Both the position numbers and the translations under genes were made by a program. 64,000 nt of DNA from Phenylobacterium soli. GTDB lineage: Bacteria > Pseudomonadota > Alphaproteobacteria > Caulobacterales > Caulobacteraceae. Numbering within the stretch: position 1 is the first letter of the stretch; every line of letters begins with the position of its first letter. Positions 17,412 to 25,632 of the stretch are shown one piece after another. The stretch lies in assembly GCF_003254475.1 (NCBI RefSeq), contig NZ_QFYQ01000001.1:2480001-2544000 (forward strand), given 5' to 3'. Below the pieces are notes generated by a model that saw only the letters and a list, made by a program, of their open reading frames with translations, ran no database searches and was not told the DNA's origin.

Positions 17412-18219
17412 GGCCGGGCGGGGGAGAGGGAGAAGGCGAGGGGCTCGGCGAGGCCGAGACGCCGTCGTCCGGGGCGCTGTCGTCCTGGCGGATCTCCCCG
17501 GAGCCGGAGACATGGCTCTCCAGCCGCTTCGGATGGCTGAGGAGGTCGATGTCGCCGGAGCCGGAGATGTCGAGCTTGGCCCAGGACTTCGGCGCCACCT
17601 TGGCCTCGCCCGACCCGGAGATGTTCACCTCCGCGCCCTCGGCGCCGAGACCCGAGAGGTCCGCCTCGCCCGAGCCCGAGATGGAGAGCCGGGCGACGTT
17701 CGCCTTGCCGGCCACGACCGCGCTGCCGTCGCCGTTGATGTGCAGGGCCAGGAGGTCCTGCTTGTAGCCGCGCACCTCCAGGTGGGCCTCGCCGTTGATC
17801 GCGAAGTCGGTGATCTTCGGTGCGGTGATCTCCAGGGTGAGGTCGTCGCCGTCGTAGCTCGAGCGGTCGAAGCGGATCTCGCCGTTGTTGATGACCAGGT
17901 GGTCGAGCGCCTCCTTCGGGCCGCGCGCCACCACCTTCGCCGGCCCTTCGGCCTGGGTGAAGACCACATGGCCCGGCACGTCGATGGCCAGCTTCTCGCC
18001 GTTGGCCAGGGCGAAGGTGCGGCTCGCCCCGTCGGGCCCGGAACGGCTGGCGCTCCAGCCGTCGTGCATCTCCACGTGATGGGCGAACCAGCCGTCGTCG
18101 CTCCAGCTCCAGACCCCCCGCTCGATGGCTTCGGGACCGGCCATGCCGACGGCGACCGACAGGCACACCGCCGCCAGCAGGAAGCCGGAGACGGCGATCA
18201 TGACGAGGGTGCGGATCAT
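17392..18219 (-). CDS. DUF2807 (putative auto-transporter adhesin head / GIN domain) protein
   Basis: The 275-residue product has one N-terminal hydrophobic segment (LVMIAVSGFLLAAVCLSVAV) that may be a signal or anchor. A repeat-rich beta domain follows with three SGSGE-type units (ISGSGEADL, ISGSGEAKV, VSGSGEIRQ) about 20 residues apart, the hallmark of DUF2807 beta-solenoids. The tail is a (Ser-Pro)n stretch. Its ATG overlaps the stop of the DUF1700 gene by 4 nt. PadR-DUF1700-DUF2807 sets are common in bacteria and are thought to sense or respond to envelope conditions. The function is unknown. Confidence 0.82.
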   Translation of the reverse strand: MIRTLVMIAVSGFLLAAVCLSVAVGMAGPEAIERGVWSWSDDGWFAHHVEMHDGWSASRSGPDGASRTFALANGEKLAIDVPGHVVFTQAEGPAKVVARGPKEALDHLVINNGEIRFDRSSYDGDDLTLEITAPKITDFAINGEAHLEVRGYKQDLLALHINGDGSAVVAGKANVARLSISGSGEADLSGLGAEGAEVNISGSGEAKVAPKSWAKLDISGSGDIDLLSHPKRLESHVSGSGEIRQDDSAPDDGVSASPSPSPSPSPPPGPKPART

Positions 18220-18797
18220 GCGACGTCCCCTTTGACTTGCGGTTCCAGCGCCGGCTGCAGCAGCCGGTAGTGCAGGCGGCCGTACCAGACGAGCGCGTTG
18301 ACCAGGCCGATGGTGACGATGGTCAGCACCGCCCCGACCGAGGTCGCCGCGGCCATCAGCCCAAGGCCGCCCAGCAGGGCCGCGCCGGCCCCGCCGGGCA
18401 GGTCCGCGAACGGTCCGGCCGCGAACAGGGCGCCGCCGGCGAAGAACACCGCCACCGCCGCCACGCCGACGCCGATGATCGTCCCCGCCACGCCCATCAG
18501 GATCGGCAGCAGGACCATGATGTCGATGGCGCCGAGGCCGAGCACGGCGAACACCGCCGCTCCGGCCGAGGAGGCGTTGCGCTCCTCTTCCCAGCGCTTG
18601 AGGCCGTGCTCGGCGCGCAGCTCGCGGGCCAGCCGCGAGGGATCGCCCAGCGCGGCCGCCACCTCGGCCTCGGACCGGCCGGCGGCCTGTCCCTCGGCGA
18701 AGTGGGTCTCGTAGTCGGCCAGGATGTCGGCCTGGGTCTGAGCGGGCAGGCCGCGCAGGCCCTCCCGCAGCCGGGCCATGAAGGCCTGACGGGTCAT
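18216..18797 (-). CDS. DUF1700 / HAAS-domain membrane protein
   Basis: The 193-residue product has an N-terminal helical HAAS-type region (FMARLREGLRGLPAQTQADI, then ADYETHFAEG and VAAALGDPSRLARELRAE) and four hydrophobic segments in the C-terminal two thirds. The HAAS region is typical of membrane partners encoded next to PadR regulators. It overlaps PadR upstream and DUF2807 downstream by 4 nt each, so the three are a coupled operon. Confidence 0.85.
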   Translation of the reverse strand: MTRQAFMARLREGLRGLPAQTQADILADYETHFAEGQAAGRSEAEVAAALGDPSRLARELRAEHGLKRWEEERNASSAGAAVFAVLGLGAIDIMVLLPILMGVAGTIIGVGVAAVAVFFAGGALFAAGPFADLPGGAGAALLGGLGLMAAATSVGAVLTIVTIGLVNALVWYGRLHYRLLQPALEPQVKGDVA

Positions 18798-19120
18798 TTC
18801 GCCCCTCCAAGGATGGTTTCGACGGCCTTGGAGAACGAGCCCCAGGCCGCCTTCTGCGAGGTGAAGCTCGCGCGGCCGGCTTCGGTGAGCCGGTAGTACT
18901 TGCGCGACGGTCCGGACGGGCTCTCCTCGAGATAGGTCTCGACGAGGCCTTCGGCCTGCAGCCGCCGCATCAGCGGGTAGATGGTGCCTTCGCCCATGCC
19001 GATGTCGTCGGCGAGGCGCGCGGCGATCTCATAGGCGTAGCTGTCGTGCTGGGAGAGCAGCGCCAGGACGCAGAGGTCGAGGACGCCCTTCTTCAGCTGG
19101 ATTTCGATGCCTTCGGGCAC
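18794..19120 (-). CDS. PadR family transcriptional regulator
   Basis: The 108-residue product is a compact PadR winged-helix repressor. It has KKGVLDLCVLALLSQHDSYA, the recognition part GEGTIYPLMRRLQAEGLVE, and a wing with SPSGPSRKYYRLTEAGR. The start is GTG at 19120, chosen because AAGGAG lies 9 nt upstream; a longer in-frame ATG at 19186 lacks support. It heads the DUF1700-DUF2807 operon and probably represses it, perhaps through the palindrome at 19189-19203. The ligand is unknown. Confidence 0.9.
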   Translation of the reverse strand: MPEGIEIQLKKGVLDLCVLALLSQHDSYAYEIAARLADDIGMGEGTIYPLMRRLQAEGLVETYLEESPSGPSRKYYRLTEAGRASFTSQKAAWGSFSKAVETILGGAK

Positions 19121-19188
19121 GGGTCTTGTCTCCTTGCCGAGCCAAGAGGTACGGCAAGGTAGTGGGCGATGCAAGGTAGCTGGCATTA

Positions 19189-19203
19189 AACCTTAGTAAG
19201 GTT
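19189..19203. promoter_or_regulatory. Perfect palindrome, candidate PadR operator
   Basis: AACCTTA-G-TAAGGTT is a perfect 15-bp palindrome about 70 nt upstream of the PadR GTG. Between it and the gene are two direct copies of GCAAGGTAG (19154-19162 and 19171-19179), 17 nt apart, which resemble the AAGGT half-site. The set would suit autoregulation by a dimeric repressor. It differs from the classical PadR ATGT-N8-ACAT site, so the assignment is by position only. It could also serve the divergent S41 peptidase gene. Confidence 0.4.
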
Positions 19204-19325
19204 CGCCCCGACGCCGCCCGGCCGCGGCGATTAAACCTCTGTCATGACGGAGCTTTAACTCGCGCCGGCGAGCGCGGCCGTGGCAACTCCGCGCCGTGCG
19301 CTGGGGGGCGCCAAGGGAGAGCCAC

Positions 19326-20369
19326 TTGCTTCGACACCTCATTCTCGCTGCGGCCATCGCCGCCGCGCCGGCCGCAGCCTTCGCCGGCGACCTGACGCCC
19401 GAGGCGGCCCGCGAGGTCACCGACCAGATCATCGCGGGCATGGACACCTACATCGACCCGGCCGTCGCCGCCCGGGTCCAGGCGAGCCTGCGGGCCCATC
19501 GCGAGGACTACGCCGGGCTCGGCAGCCGCGAGGCCTTCGCGGCGGCCGTCTCCAAGGACCTCTACGCCGCCTCCCACGACGGCCACCTGAAGGTCTCCCT
19601 CAAGACCCTCGAGGCGACGCGCGCCGCCGCCCTGACCCCGGAGCAGGAGGAGCTCGCCGACCAGCGCGCCGCCTACGGCCTGTCCACCGTGCGCCGCCTG
19701 CCGGGCAATATCGGCTACCTGAAGCTCAGCTATCTCGAGAACGGCGAGGCGGGCGCCCGGCTGGTGGACACGGCTCTGGGCCTGCTGCGCCACACCGACG
19801 CCCTGATCATCGACCTGCGGGAGAACCGCGGCGGCGGCGGCCGCGCCGACGAGGAGATCATCGGCCACCTGGCGGGCAAGCCGATTCCGATGGCCAGGAT
19901 CACCTGGCGCAATCCCGACGGGACCACCACCGTCGACCAGCGCGAGGCGGCGCGGCCCGCGGGCGGACCGCTCTATCCCGACAGGCCGGTGTTCGTGCTC
20001 GTCTCGCACAAAACCTTCTCGGCCGCCGAGGAGCTGGTCTACGACCTCAAGGCCTCCGGCCGCGCCGTCATCGTCGGCGAAACCACCGGCGGCGGGGCCA
20101 ATCCGGCCAACCGTCCCGTGCCGCTCGGCTACGGCCTGCGCGTCTTCATCCCCAACGGCCACGTGGAGCACCCGCTGACCCACGCCAACTGGGAGGGCGC
20201 GGGCATCGCGCCGGACGTGCCGGTCTCGGTCGACCAGGCGCTGGTCGAGGCCTACGGCCGCGCCCTCAAGGCCGCCAGGCCGCTGGTCGCCACGCCGGCG
20301 AGCGAGAAGGAGCGGGCGGCGGCGATCGCCGACCCCAGGGCCGCGCTGATCGCCGACCAGTCGCTCTAG
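19326..20369 (+). CDS. S41 family peptidase (C-terminal processing protease/IRBP type)
   Basis: The 347-residue product has a signal peptide (LILAAAIAAAPAAAFAGD) and an N-terminal helical IRBP-like domain with ASHDGHLKVSL. The S41 catalytic core has NIGYLKLSYL, DALIIDLRENRGGGG, and Ser232 in KTFSAAEEL, with GETTGGGANP after it. It lacks an obvious PDZ domain, so it resembles the tricorn/IRBP branch rather than CtpA. The start is TTG at 19326 with AAGGGAG upstream; an in-frame GTG at 19296 is the alternative. Periplasmic; substrate unknown. Its stop shares a CTAG with phaC. Confidence 0.85.
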   Translation: MLRHLILAAAIAAAPAAAFAGDLTPEAAREVTDQIIAGMDTYIDPAVAARVQASLRAHREDYAGLGSREAFAAAVSKDLYAASHDGHLKVSLKTLEATRAAALTPEQEELADQRAAYGLSTVRRLPGNIGYLKLSYLENGEAGARLVDTALGLLRHTDALIIDLRENRGGGGRADEEIIGHLAGKPIPMARITWRNPDGTTTVDQREAARPAGGPLYPDRPVFVLVSHKTFSAAEELVYDLKASGRAVIVGETTGGGANPANRPVPLGYGLRVFIPNGHVEHPLTHANWEGAGIAPDVPVSVDQALVEAYGRALKAARPLVATPASEKERAAAIADPRAALIADQSL

Positions 20370-22399
20370 CTCTTCACCTTCACATATTCGCCGGGCGCAT
20401 CGCCGAGGGGCTCGAGCGTGCCCCTGGCCGGATCGCGGGCGGGGACCTGGCGGCCGGACCTCGCCTTCAGCCACTCGATCCAGTGCGGCCACCACGAGCC
20501 GGGATGCTCCACCGCCTGGCCCTGCCACTGCTCGATCGTCTCGGGCAGGCCCTGGCAGGTCCAGTGCTGGTACTTCTTCGCGTCCGGGTGGTTGACCACC
20601 CCGGCGATGTGGCCCGAGCCGGCCATGGTGAAGGTCACCGGCCCGCCGAACAGCCGCGCGCCCTTGTAGACCGAGCGGGCAGGGGCGATGTGGTCCTCCT
20701 TGGAGGACTGGACGTAGATCGGGACCTTCACGTCCCTGAGGTTCAGCCGGATCCCGTCCAGCTCCAGCTCGCCCTTCGCCAGGGCGTTCTCGCCGTAGAA
20801 CTTGCGCAGGTAGAACAGGTGCAGCCGCTTGGGCATCCGCGTCTGGTCGGAGTTCCAGAACAGCAGGTCGAACGGCTTCGGCTCCTTGCCGAGCAGGTAG
20901 TTGTTCACGAAGAACGACCAGATCAGGTCGTTGGCCCGGAGCGCGTTGAAGGTGTCGGCCATGGTCTGGCCCGACAGCACCCCGCCGCCTTCGTCCATCT
21001 TCTGCTCGAGATCCTTCAGCCAGTCCTCGCTGGTGAAGAGGAGCAGGTCGCCGGCCTCGGAGAAGTCCTGCTGGGCGGCGAAGAAGGTCGCCGAGGCGAT
21101 CGGGTTCACCTTCTTGGCGGCCATGTGCGCCAGGGCGGAGGAGAGCAGGGTGCCGCCGATGCAGTACCCCACGGTGTTCACCGAGCTGGTCCCGCACTGC
21201 TCCATGGCCGCGGCCACGCCGGCGTAGATGCCCTCGCGCATGTAGTCCTCGAAGGACTTCTCGGCGAGGCGCGCGTCGGGGTTCACCCAGGAGGCGACGA
21301 ACACAGTGATCCCCTGGCTCGTCAGCCACCGGATCATCGAGTTCTCGGGGCGCAGGTCGAGGATGTAGTACTTGTTGATCCAGGGCGGGAAGATCACCAG
21401 CGGGATCTCGAACACCGTCTCGGTCGTCGGCGAGAACTGCAGCAGCTCGATGATGTCGTTGCGGAACACCACCTTGCCCGGCGCGGTGGCGACGTTCTCG
21501 CCGATCTTGAAGAGATCGTAGTCGGTCTGGGCGATGGAGAGCTGGCCGCCGCCGCGCTCCAGGTCGGCCATGAAGTTCTCCATGCCGCGCACCAGGCTCT
21601 CGCCGCCGGTGGCCGCCAGCTCCTTCAGAGCCGCCGGGTTGGAGGCCAGGAAGTTGGTCGGCGCGAAGGCGTCGGTGAGCATCTTCATGAAGAACTCGAC
21701 CCGGCGCTTGTCCATCGGGTCGACACCCTCGACGCCCGCCACCAGGCCGTTCAGCCAGTTGGAGGTGAGCAGGTAGCTCTGCTTGATCACGTCGAAGACC
21801 GGGTTGGCGCTCCAGTCCGGATCGGCGAAGCGCTTGTCGCCGCGCGCCGGCTCGGCCACCGGGGCCGGGGTCTCGCCGGCCATCCGCCGGGCGGCCGACT
21901 GCCAGAGGTCCATGTAGCGCGAGAAGAGGTCCGCCTGGGCCCGCATCAGCTTGTCGGGCTGGGCGGCGATCCGGCTCATCACCTCACCGAGCGCCGGCCC
22001 GACGTGGAACGGGTCGGGGGTCAGGGCGGCCGGTCGCTCGGCGCTCTTCAGGGCCATCTCGGCGATCGCGCCCTGGGCCGCCATGGCCGCGCGCGCCAGG
22101 TTGGTGGAGAGCACTTCGATCTGCGCCCGCTGCTCGGCGGTGAAGGCCGCGCCCTCGGCGGCGGCCCCCGAATTGGCCCCCGAATTGGCCCCCGAATTGG
22201 CCCCCGAATTGGCCCCCGGATTGCCCTCCGGATTGGCCCCCGGATTGCCCTCCGGATTGGCCCCCGGCGGGCCGTCCTTCTGCGCTGCGGTTTCCGGCTG
22301 GACGGTCTCGGCGCTCGCCGGCTTGCCCTTGGCGGCCGCCTTCCGGCCGGCCTTGGCCCCATCCTTCTTGCGGGGCGGGGCTGAGGTCTGATCGGTCAT
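20366..22399 (-). CDS. phaC: Class I poly(3-hydroxyalkanoate) synthase
   Basis: PhaC polymerises hydroxyacyl-CoA into storage polyester at granule surfaces. The 677-residue protein has the lipase-like box GYCIGGT with nucleophile Cys413, the N-terminal PhaC domain (DPFHVGPALGEVM), KFVFRND-type segment (here KVVFRNDIIELLQF) and the conserved FVASWVNPD, SKEDHIAP and GSGHIAGV with the catalytic Asp/His region. It is longer than usual because about 110 N-terminal residues form a low-complexity Lys/Ala-rich and Gly-Ala-Asn-rich linker, partly coded by 12-bp tandem repeats. I chose the ATG at 22399 (MTDQTSAPP). No phaA, phaB or phasin is adjacent. Confidence 0.95.
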   Translation of the reverse strand: MTDQTSAPPRKKDGAKAGRKAAAKGKPASAETVQPETAAQKDGPPGANPEGNPGANPEGNPGANSGANSGANSGANSGAAAEGAAFTAEQRAQIEVLSTNLARAAMAAQGAIAEMALKSAERPAALTPDPFHVGPALGEVMSRIAAQPDKLMRAQADLFSRYMDLWQSAARRMAGETPAPVAEPARGDKRFADPDWSANPVFDVIKQSYLLTSNWLNGLVAGVEGVDPMDKRRVEFFMKMLTDAFAPTNFLASNPAALKELAATGGESLVRGMENFMADLERGGGQLSIAQTDYDLFKIGENVATAPGKVVFRNDIIELLQFSPTTETVFEIPLVIFPPWINKYYILDLRPENSMIRWLTSQGITVFVASWVNPDARLAEKSFEDYMREGIYAGVAAAMEQCGTSSVNTVGYCIGGTLLSSALAHMAAKKVNPIASATFFAAQQDFSEAGDLLLFTSEDWLKDLEQKMDEGGGVLSGQTMADTFNALRANDLIWSFFVNNYLLGKEPKPFDLLFWNSDQTRMPKRLHLFYLRKFYGENALAKGELELDGIRLNLRDVKVPIYVQSSKEDHIAPARSVYKGARLFGGPVTFTMAGSGHIAGVVNHPDAKKYQHWTCQGLPETIEQWQGQAVEHPGSWWPHWIEWLKARSGRQVPARDPARGTLEPLGDAPGEYVKVKS
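22163..22258 (-). repeat. Eight 12-bp tandem repeat units inside phaC
   Basis: On the plus strand the unit GGCCCCCGAATT occurs four times exactly (22163-22210). Four diverged units then alternate GGCCCCCGGATT and GCCCTCCGGATT (22211-22258). On the coding strand they give repeated Gly-Ala-Asn-Ser and Gly-Asn-Pro-Gly-Ala-Asn-Pro-Glu units. The 12-nt length keeps frame, so copy-number change would only alter linker length. Confidence 0.93.
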
Positions 22400-22474
22400 C
22401 GAGACGCCTTTCGAGGGACGCGACCGCGCACGCCCTTTCACCGAACGCGATCATGGCATAAGAGCAAGGCGGAA

Positions 22475-22945
22475 ATGTATGCGCCAGCGCGACTTTTTTC
22501 GATTCGGCGGCCGGCCCGCCCGACCGCAGCCCAGATCGTGAGCATGATCGCGGGCGCCGGCGCCTGCGCGGTGCTCGGCGGCTGCGCGGGCAACCCCTTC
22601 CAGGACGCCAAGGTCGATCCGGCCTCGCCCGTGGCCGCCGAGGTGGCCAAGGTGGCGCATGCCAACCGCGCCTATCCGACCTTCGCCTCGATCCCGCCCG
22701 CGCCCAAGGACGTGCGTCCGGCCGGCCAGTACGGCCGCCAGGCCAAGGCCGTGGAGCAGGAGCGCGCCCAGCTCGAGCAGGACACCGCGCCGCAGACCTG
22801 GTCGCTCGGCGGCACCGAGGGCTTCGCCGCCCAGGCTCGTCGCGAGGCCGGCAGCGAGGCCGCGCCCCAGGAGAGCGGCGAGGCCGCCGCCTTCGCAAAT
22901 TCGCAGCGGAAGCGAGCTACACCGCCTCCGCCGCCCCAAAGATAG
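22475..22945 (+). CDS. Putative lipoprotein, function unknown
   Basis: The 156-residue product contains a hydrophobic stretch ending in a lipobox (AVLGGC) at about residue 37, followed by an Ala/Glu-rich, probably disordered mature part with PTFASIPPAPKDVRPAGQYG and a C-terminal poly-Pro stretch. The signal is long if the ATG at 22475 is used; the internal ATG at 22544 gives a compact 14-residue lead to the Cys and may be the real start. It is divergent from phaC. I do not recognise the family. Confidence 0.6.
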   Translation: MYAPARLFSIRRPARPTAAQIVSMIAGAGACAVLGGCAGNPFQDAKVDPASPVAAEVAKVAHANRAYPTFASIPPAPKDVRPAGQYGRQAKAVEQERAQLEQDTAPQTWSLGGTEGFAAQARREAGSEAAPQESGEAAAFANSQRKRATPPPPPQR

Positions 22946-22985
22946 GGCCCGCGGAGGCTGATTTTCCTCGAACCACGGCTTGGCT

Positions 22986-23002
22986 GACTCCGGCCCGGAG
23001 TC
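22986..23002. promoter_or_regulatory. Inverted repeat containing two GANTC sites upstream of alaC-hom
   Basis: GACTCCG-GCC-CGGAGTC is a perfect 7-bp inverted repeat with a 3-nt centre, 71 nt before the alaC ATG. Each arm contains a GANTC site (GACTC at 22986-22990, GAGTC at 22998-23002), the CcrM methylation target in Caulobacterales. Paired GANTC sites in promoters can make expression depend on replication timing through GcrA. That role is inferred only from the motif and position. Confidence 0.4.
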
Positions 23003-23072
23003 TATCCATGCGCCGACTTTTCCTAGGCTCCCATCAGCCGCACTGGGCATTTTGCGGCGCCAGAGCTTTCAG

Positions 23073-24293
23073 ATGACTCCGGAATTCCACCGTATCCGCC
23101 GCCTCCCGCCTTACGTGTTCGAGGAGGTCAACCGCATCAAGGCCCGCCTGCGCGGCCAGGGTGTGGACATCATCGACTTCGGCATGGGCAACCCCGACAT
23201 GCCGACGCCGAAGCATATCGTCGACAAGCTGATCGAGACCGCCCGCGACCCCAAGGCCGGCCGCTACTCGGCCTCCAAGGGCATCGCCGGCCTGCGCAAG
23301 GCCATGGCCGGCTACTACGGCCGCCGCTTCGGCGTGAAGCTCGATCCCGACCGCGAGGTCATCGCCACCCTGGGCTCCAAGGAAGGGTTCGCCAACCTCG
23401 CCCAGGCCCTGACCGCGCCGGGCGACGTCATCGTCTGCCCGAACCCGGCCTATCCGATCCACGCCTACGGCTTCATCATGGCCGGCGGGGTGATCCGACA
23501 CGTGCCGGCGCCGAGCCCCGAGGAATACCTCTCCGGCATCAGCCGGGCGGTGAAGCACTCCGCGCCGCCGCCGAGCGTGCTGATCGTCTCCTATCCGTCC
23601 AACCCGACGGCCCAGTGGGTCGACCTCGACTTCTATCGCGAGGTCGTGGCGCTGGCGAAGAAGCACGAGATGCTCGTGCTCTCCGACATCGCCTATTCGG
23701 AGATCTACTTCGACGACAACCCGCCGCCCTCGATCCTCCAGGTCGAAGGCGCCAAGGACATCGCGGTCGAGGTCAATTCGCTCTCCAAGACCTACGCCAT
23801 GGCCGGCTGGCGCGTCGGCATGGTGGTCGGCAACGAGCGCATGTGCGCGGCCCTGGCGCGGGTGAAGTCCTACCTCGACTACGGCGCCTTCACGCCGATC
23901 CAGGTGGCGGCCGCCGCGGCGCTGAACGGCCCGCAGGACTGCGTCGACGAGATCCGCGGCATCTACAAGAAGCGCCGCGACACTCTGGTGGACGCCATGA
24001 AGCGGGCAGGGTGGGACATTCCCGCCCCGCCGGCCTCGATGTTCGCCTGGGCGCCTCTGCCGGAACAGTACAGGGAGGCCGGCTCGATGCTGTTCTCCAA
24101 GCTGCTGATCGAGGAGGCTGGCGTCGCCGTCGCGCCGGGCATCGCCTTCGGCGAGTACGGCGAAGGCTATGTGCGCATCGGCCTTGTCGAGAACGAGCAG
24201 CGCATCCGTCAGGCCGCGCGCAACGTGAAGAAGTTCCTGGCCAACGCCGACGACATCCTCGGCCGGGCCCACAACACCCTGGCGGCGCAATGA
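23073..24293 (+). CDS. alaC: PLP-dependent aminotransferase, AlaC/LL-diaminopimelate aminotransferase-like
   Basis: Fold-type I class I/II aminotransferase. The 406-residue protein has FGMGNPDMPTP, the SASKGIAGLRKAMAGYY region, VSYPSNPTAQ, and the PLP Schiff-base Lys239 in SLSKTYAMAGWR, with RIGLVENEQR near the end. Closest in kind to alanine transaminase AlaC, though such enzymes are often annotated as LL-diaminopimelate or methionine-cycle transaminases. It overlaps hom by 4 nt (ATGA), as in many alphaproteobacteria, suggesting a role in aspartate-family amino-acid metabolism. I chose the ATG at 23073. Confidence 0.88.
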   Translation: MTPEFHRIRRLPPYVFEEVNRIKARLRGQGVDIIDFGMGNPDMPTPKHIVDKLIETARDPKAGRYSASKGIAGLRKAMAGYYGRRFGVKLDPDREVIATLGSKEGFANLAQALTAPGDVIVCPNPAYPIHAYGFIMAGGVIRHVPAPSPEEYLSGISRAVKHSAPPPSVLIVSYPSNPTAQWVDLDFYREVVALAKKHEMLVLSDIAYSEIYFDDNPPPSILQVEGAKDIAVEVNSLSKTYAMAGWRVGMVVGNERMCAALARVKSYLDYGAFTPIQVAAAAALNGPQDCVDEIRGIYKKRRDTLVDAMKRAGWDIPAPPASMFAWAPLPEQYREAGSMLFSKLLIEEAGVAVAPGIAFGEYGEGYVRIGLVENEQRIRQAARNVKKFLANADDILGRAHNTLAAQ

Positions 24294-25579
24294 CGGACAA
24301 GGTTTGGCGCATCGGCGTCGCGGGCCTGGGCACGGTCGGCACGGGTCTGCTCAAGTTCATCGCCGAGCGCCCGGACTTCGCCCCGGCCGGTGGGCGGGTG
24401 GCGGTCAGCGGCGTTTCCGCGCGCTCGCGCTCGCGTCCGCGCCCGGTCGACATCTCGAACCTCGCCTGGTTCGACGACCCGGTGGCCCTCGCCAACTCGC
24501 CGGACGTCGACCTCTTCGTCGAGCTGATCGGCGGCTCCGACGGCCCGGCCAAGGCCGCGGTCGAGGCGGCCCTGCGCGCCGGCAAGCCGGTGGTCACCGC
24601 CAACAAGGCCCTGATCGCCGAGCACGGCGCCGAGCTCGCCGCCACCGCCGAGGAGACCGGCGCGCACCTGCTGTTCGAGGCCGCCGTCATGGGCGGCACC
24701 CCGGCGGTGAAGATGCTGCGCGAGGCCATGGTCGGCGACGAGATCAAGTCGGTCGCCGGCATCCTCAACGGCACCTGCAACTACATCCTGACCGAGATGG
24801 AGGCGACCGGCCGCTCCTTCGCCGATGTGCTGGCCGAGGCCCAACGCCTTGGCTACGCCGAGGCCGACCCGACCATGGACGTCGGCGGCTTCGACGCCGC
24901 CCACAAGATCTCCATCCTGGCCGCGCTCGCCTTCGGCTGCGCGCCGAACTTCGCCGCCGCCGAGATCGAGGGCATCGAGCAGGTCGACCTGCTCGACATC
25001 CGCATGGCCAAGGACCTCGGCTACCGCATCAAGCTGGTGGCCTCGGCCGACCGCTCCGAGGACGGGGTGCTGGTGCGCGTCCATCCCTCGCTCGCCCCGC
25101 TCAACCATCCGCTGGCCCAGGCCGGCGGGGCGCTGAACGCCCTCTTTATCGAGGGGACGCGGATCGGCCGCATCTTCCTGCAGGGGCCGGGCGCGGGCTC
25201 CGGCCCGACCGCCGCCGCGGTCGCCGCCGACATCGCCGACGTCATGGCCAACGCGCGCCGTCCGGTGTTCCAGGGGCCGGCCAAGGCCCTGGCGCCCTTC
25301 ACCCCGGTGGACCCCGCCAAGAGCATGGGCCGGGCCTATCTGCGCTTCCTGGTGAAGGACGAACCCGGCGTCATCGCCGCGGTGTCGGAAACCTTGGCCG
25401 AGGCGGGAGTTAGTATCGAGAGCTTCCTGCAGAAGCCGGTCGAGAACGCAGACGGGGTTCCGATCGTCCTCACCACCCATGCAGTGGCCGAATCCGTGCT
25501 GAAGGCCGCCATCGATCGCATCGCGGGTCTGCCCGCGGTCATCGACCGGCCCCGGCTGTTGCGCATCGCGCGCATTTGA
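24290..25579 (+). CDS. hom: Homoserine dehydrogenase
   Basis: Reduces aspartate semialdehyde to homoserine, the branch point to threonine and methionine. The 429-residue product has the Rossmann start IGVAGLGTVGTGLL, then VVTANKALIAEHG, the FEAAVMGGTPAVK segment, the catalytic LNGTCNYILTEME region, and a C-terminal ACT domain (AYLRFLVKDEPGVIAAVSET) for feedback regulation. It is coupled to alaC and followed after 53 nt by glpX. Confidence 0.96.
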   Translation: MTDKVWRIGVAGLGTVGTGLLKFIAERPDFAPAGGRVAVSGVSARSRSRPRPVDISNLAWFDDPVALANSPDVDLFVELIGGSDGPAKAAVEAALRAGKPVVTANKALIAEHGAELAATAEETGAHLLFEAAVMGGTPAVKMLREAMVGDEIKSVAGILNGTCNYILTEMEATGRSFADVLAEAQRLGYAEADPTMDVGGFDAAHKISILAALAFGCAPNFAAAEIEGIEQVDLLDIRMAKDLGYRIKLVASADRSEDGVLVRVHPSLAPLNHPLAQAGGALNALFIEGTRIGRIFLQGPGAGSGPTAAAVAADIADVMANARRPVFQGPAKALAPFTPVDPAKSMGRAYLRFLVKDEPGVIAAVSETLAEAGVSIESFLQKPVENADGVPIVLTTHAVAESVLKAAIDRIAGLPAVIDRPRLLRIARI

Positions 25580-25632
25580 CAAACTGAGACACCGGGCGCG
25601 CAGGCGCCCGATCGCTGGGAGACGCGTAAGAG

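Noticed and set aside
17392..18810. A 472-codon minus-strand reading frame running through DUF1700 into the DUF2807 gene
   Set aside because: Only the part from the ATG at 18219 has DUF2807-like protein sequence; the upstream part is an Arg/Gly-rich frame opposite-phased to the genuine DUF1700 gene.
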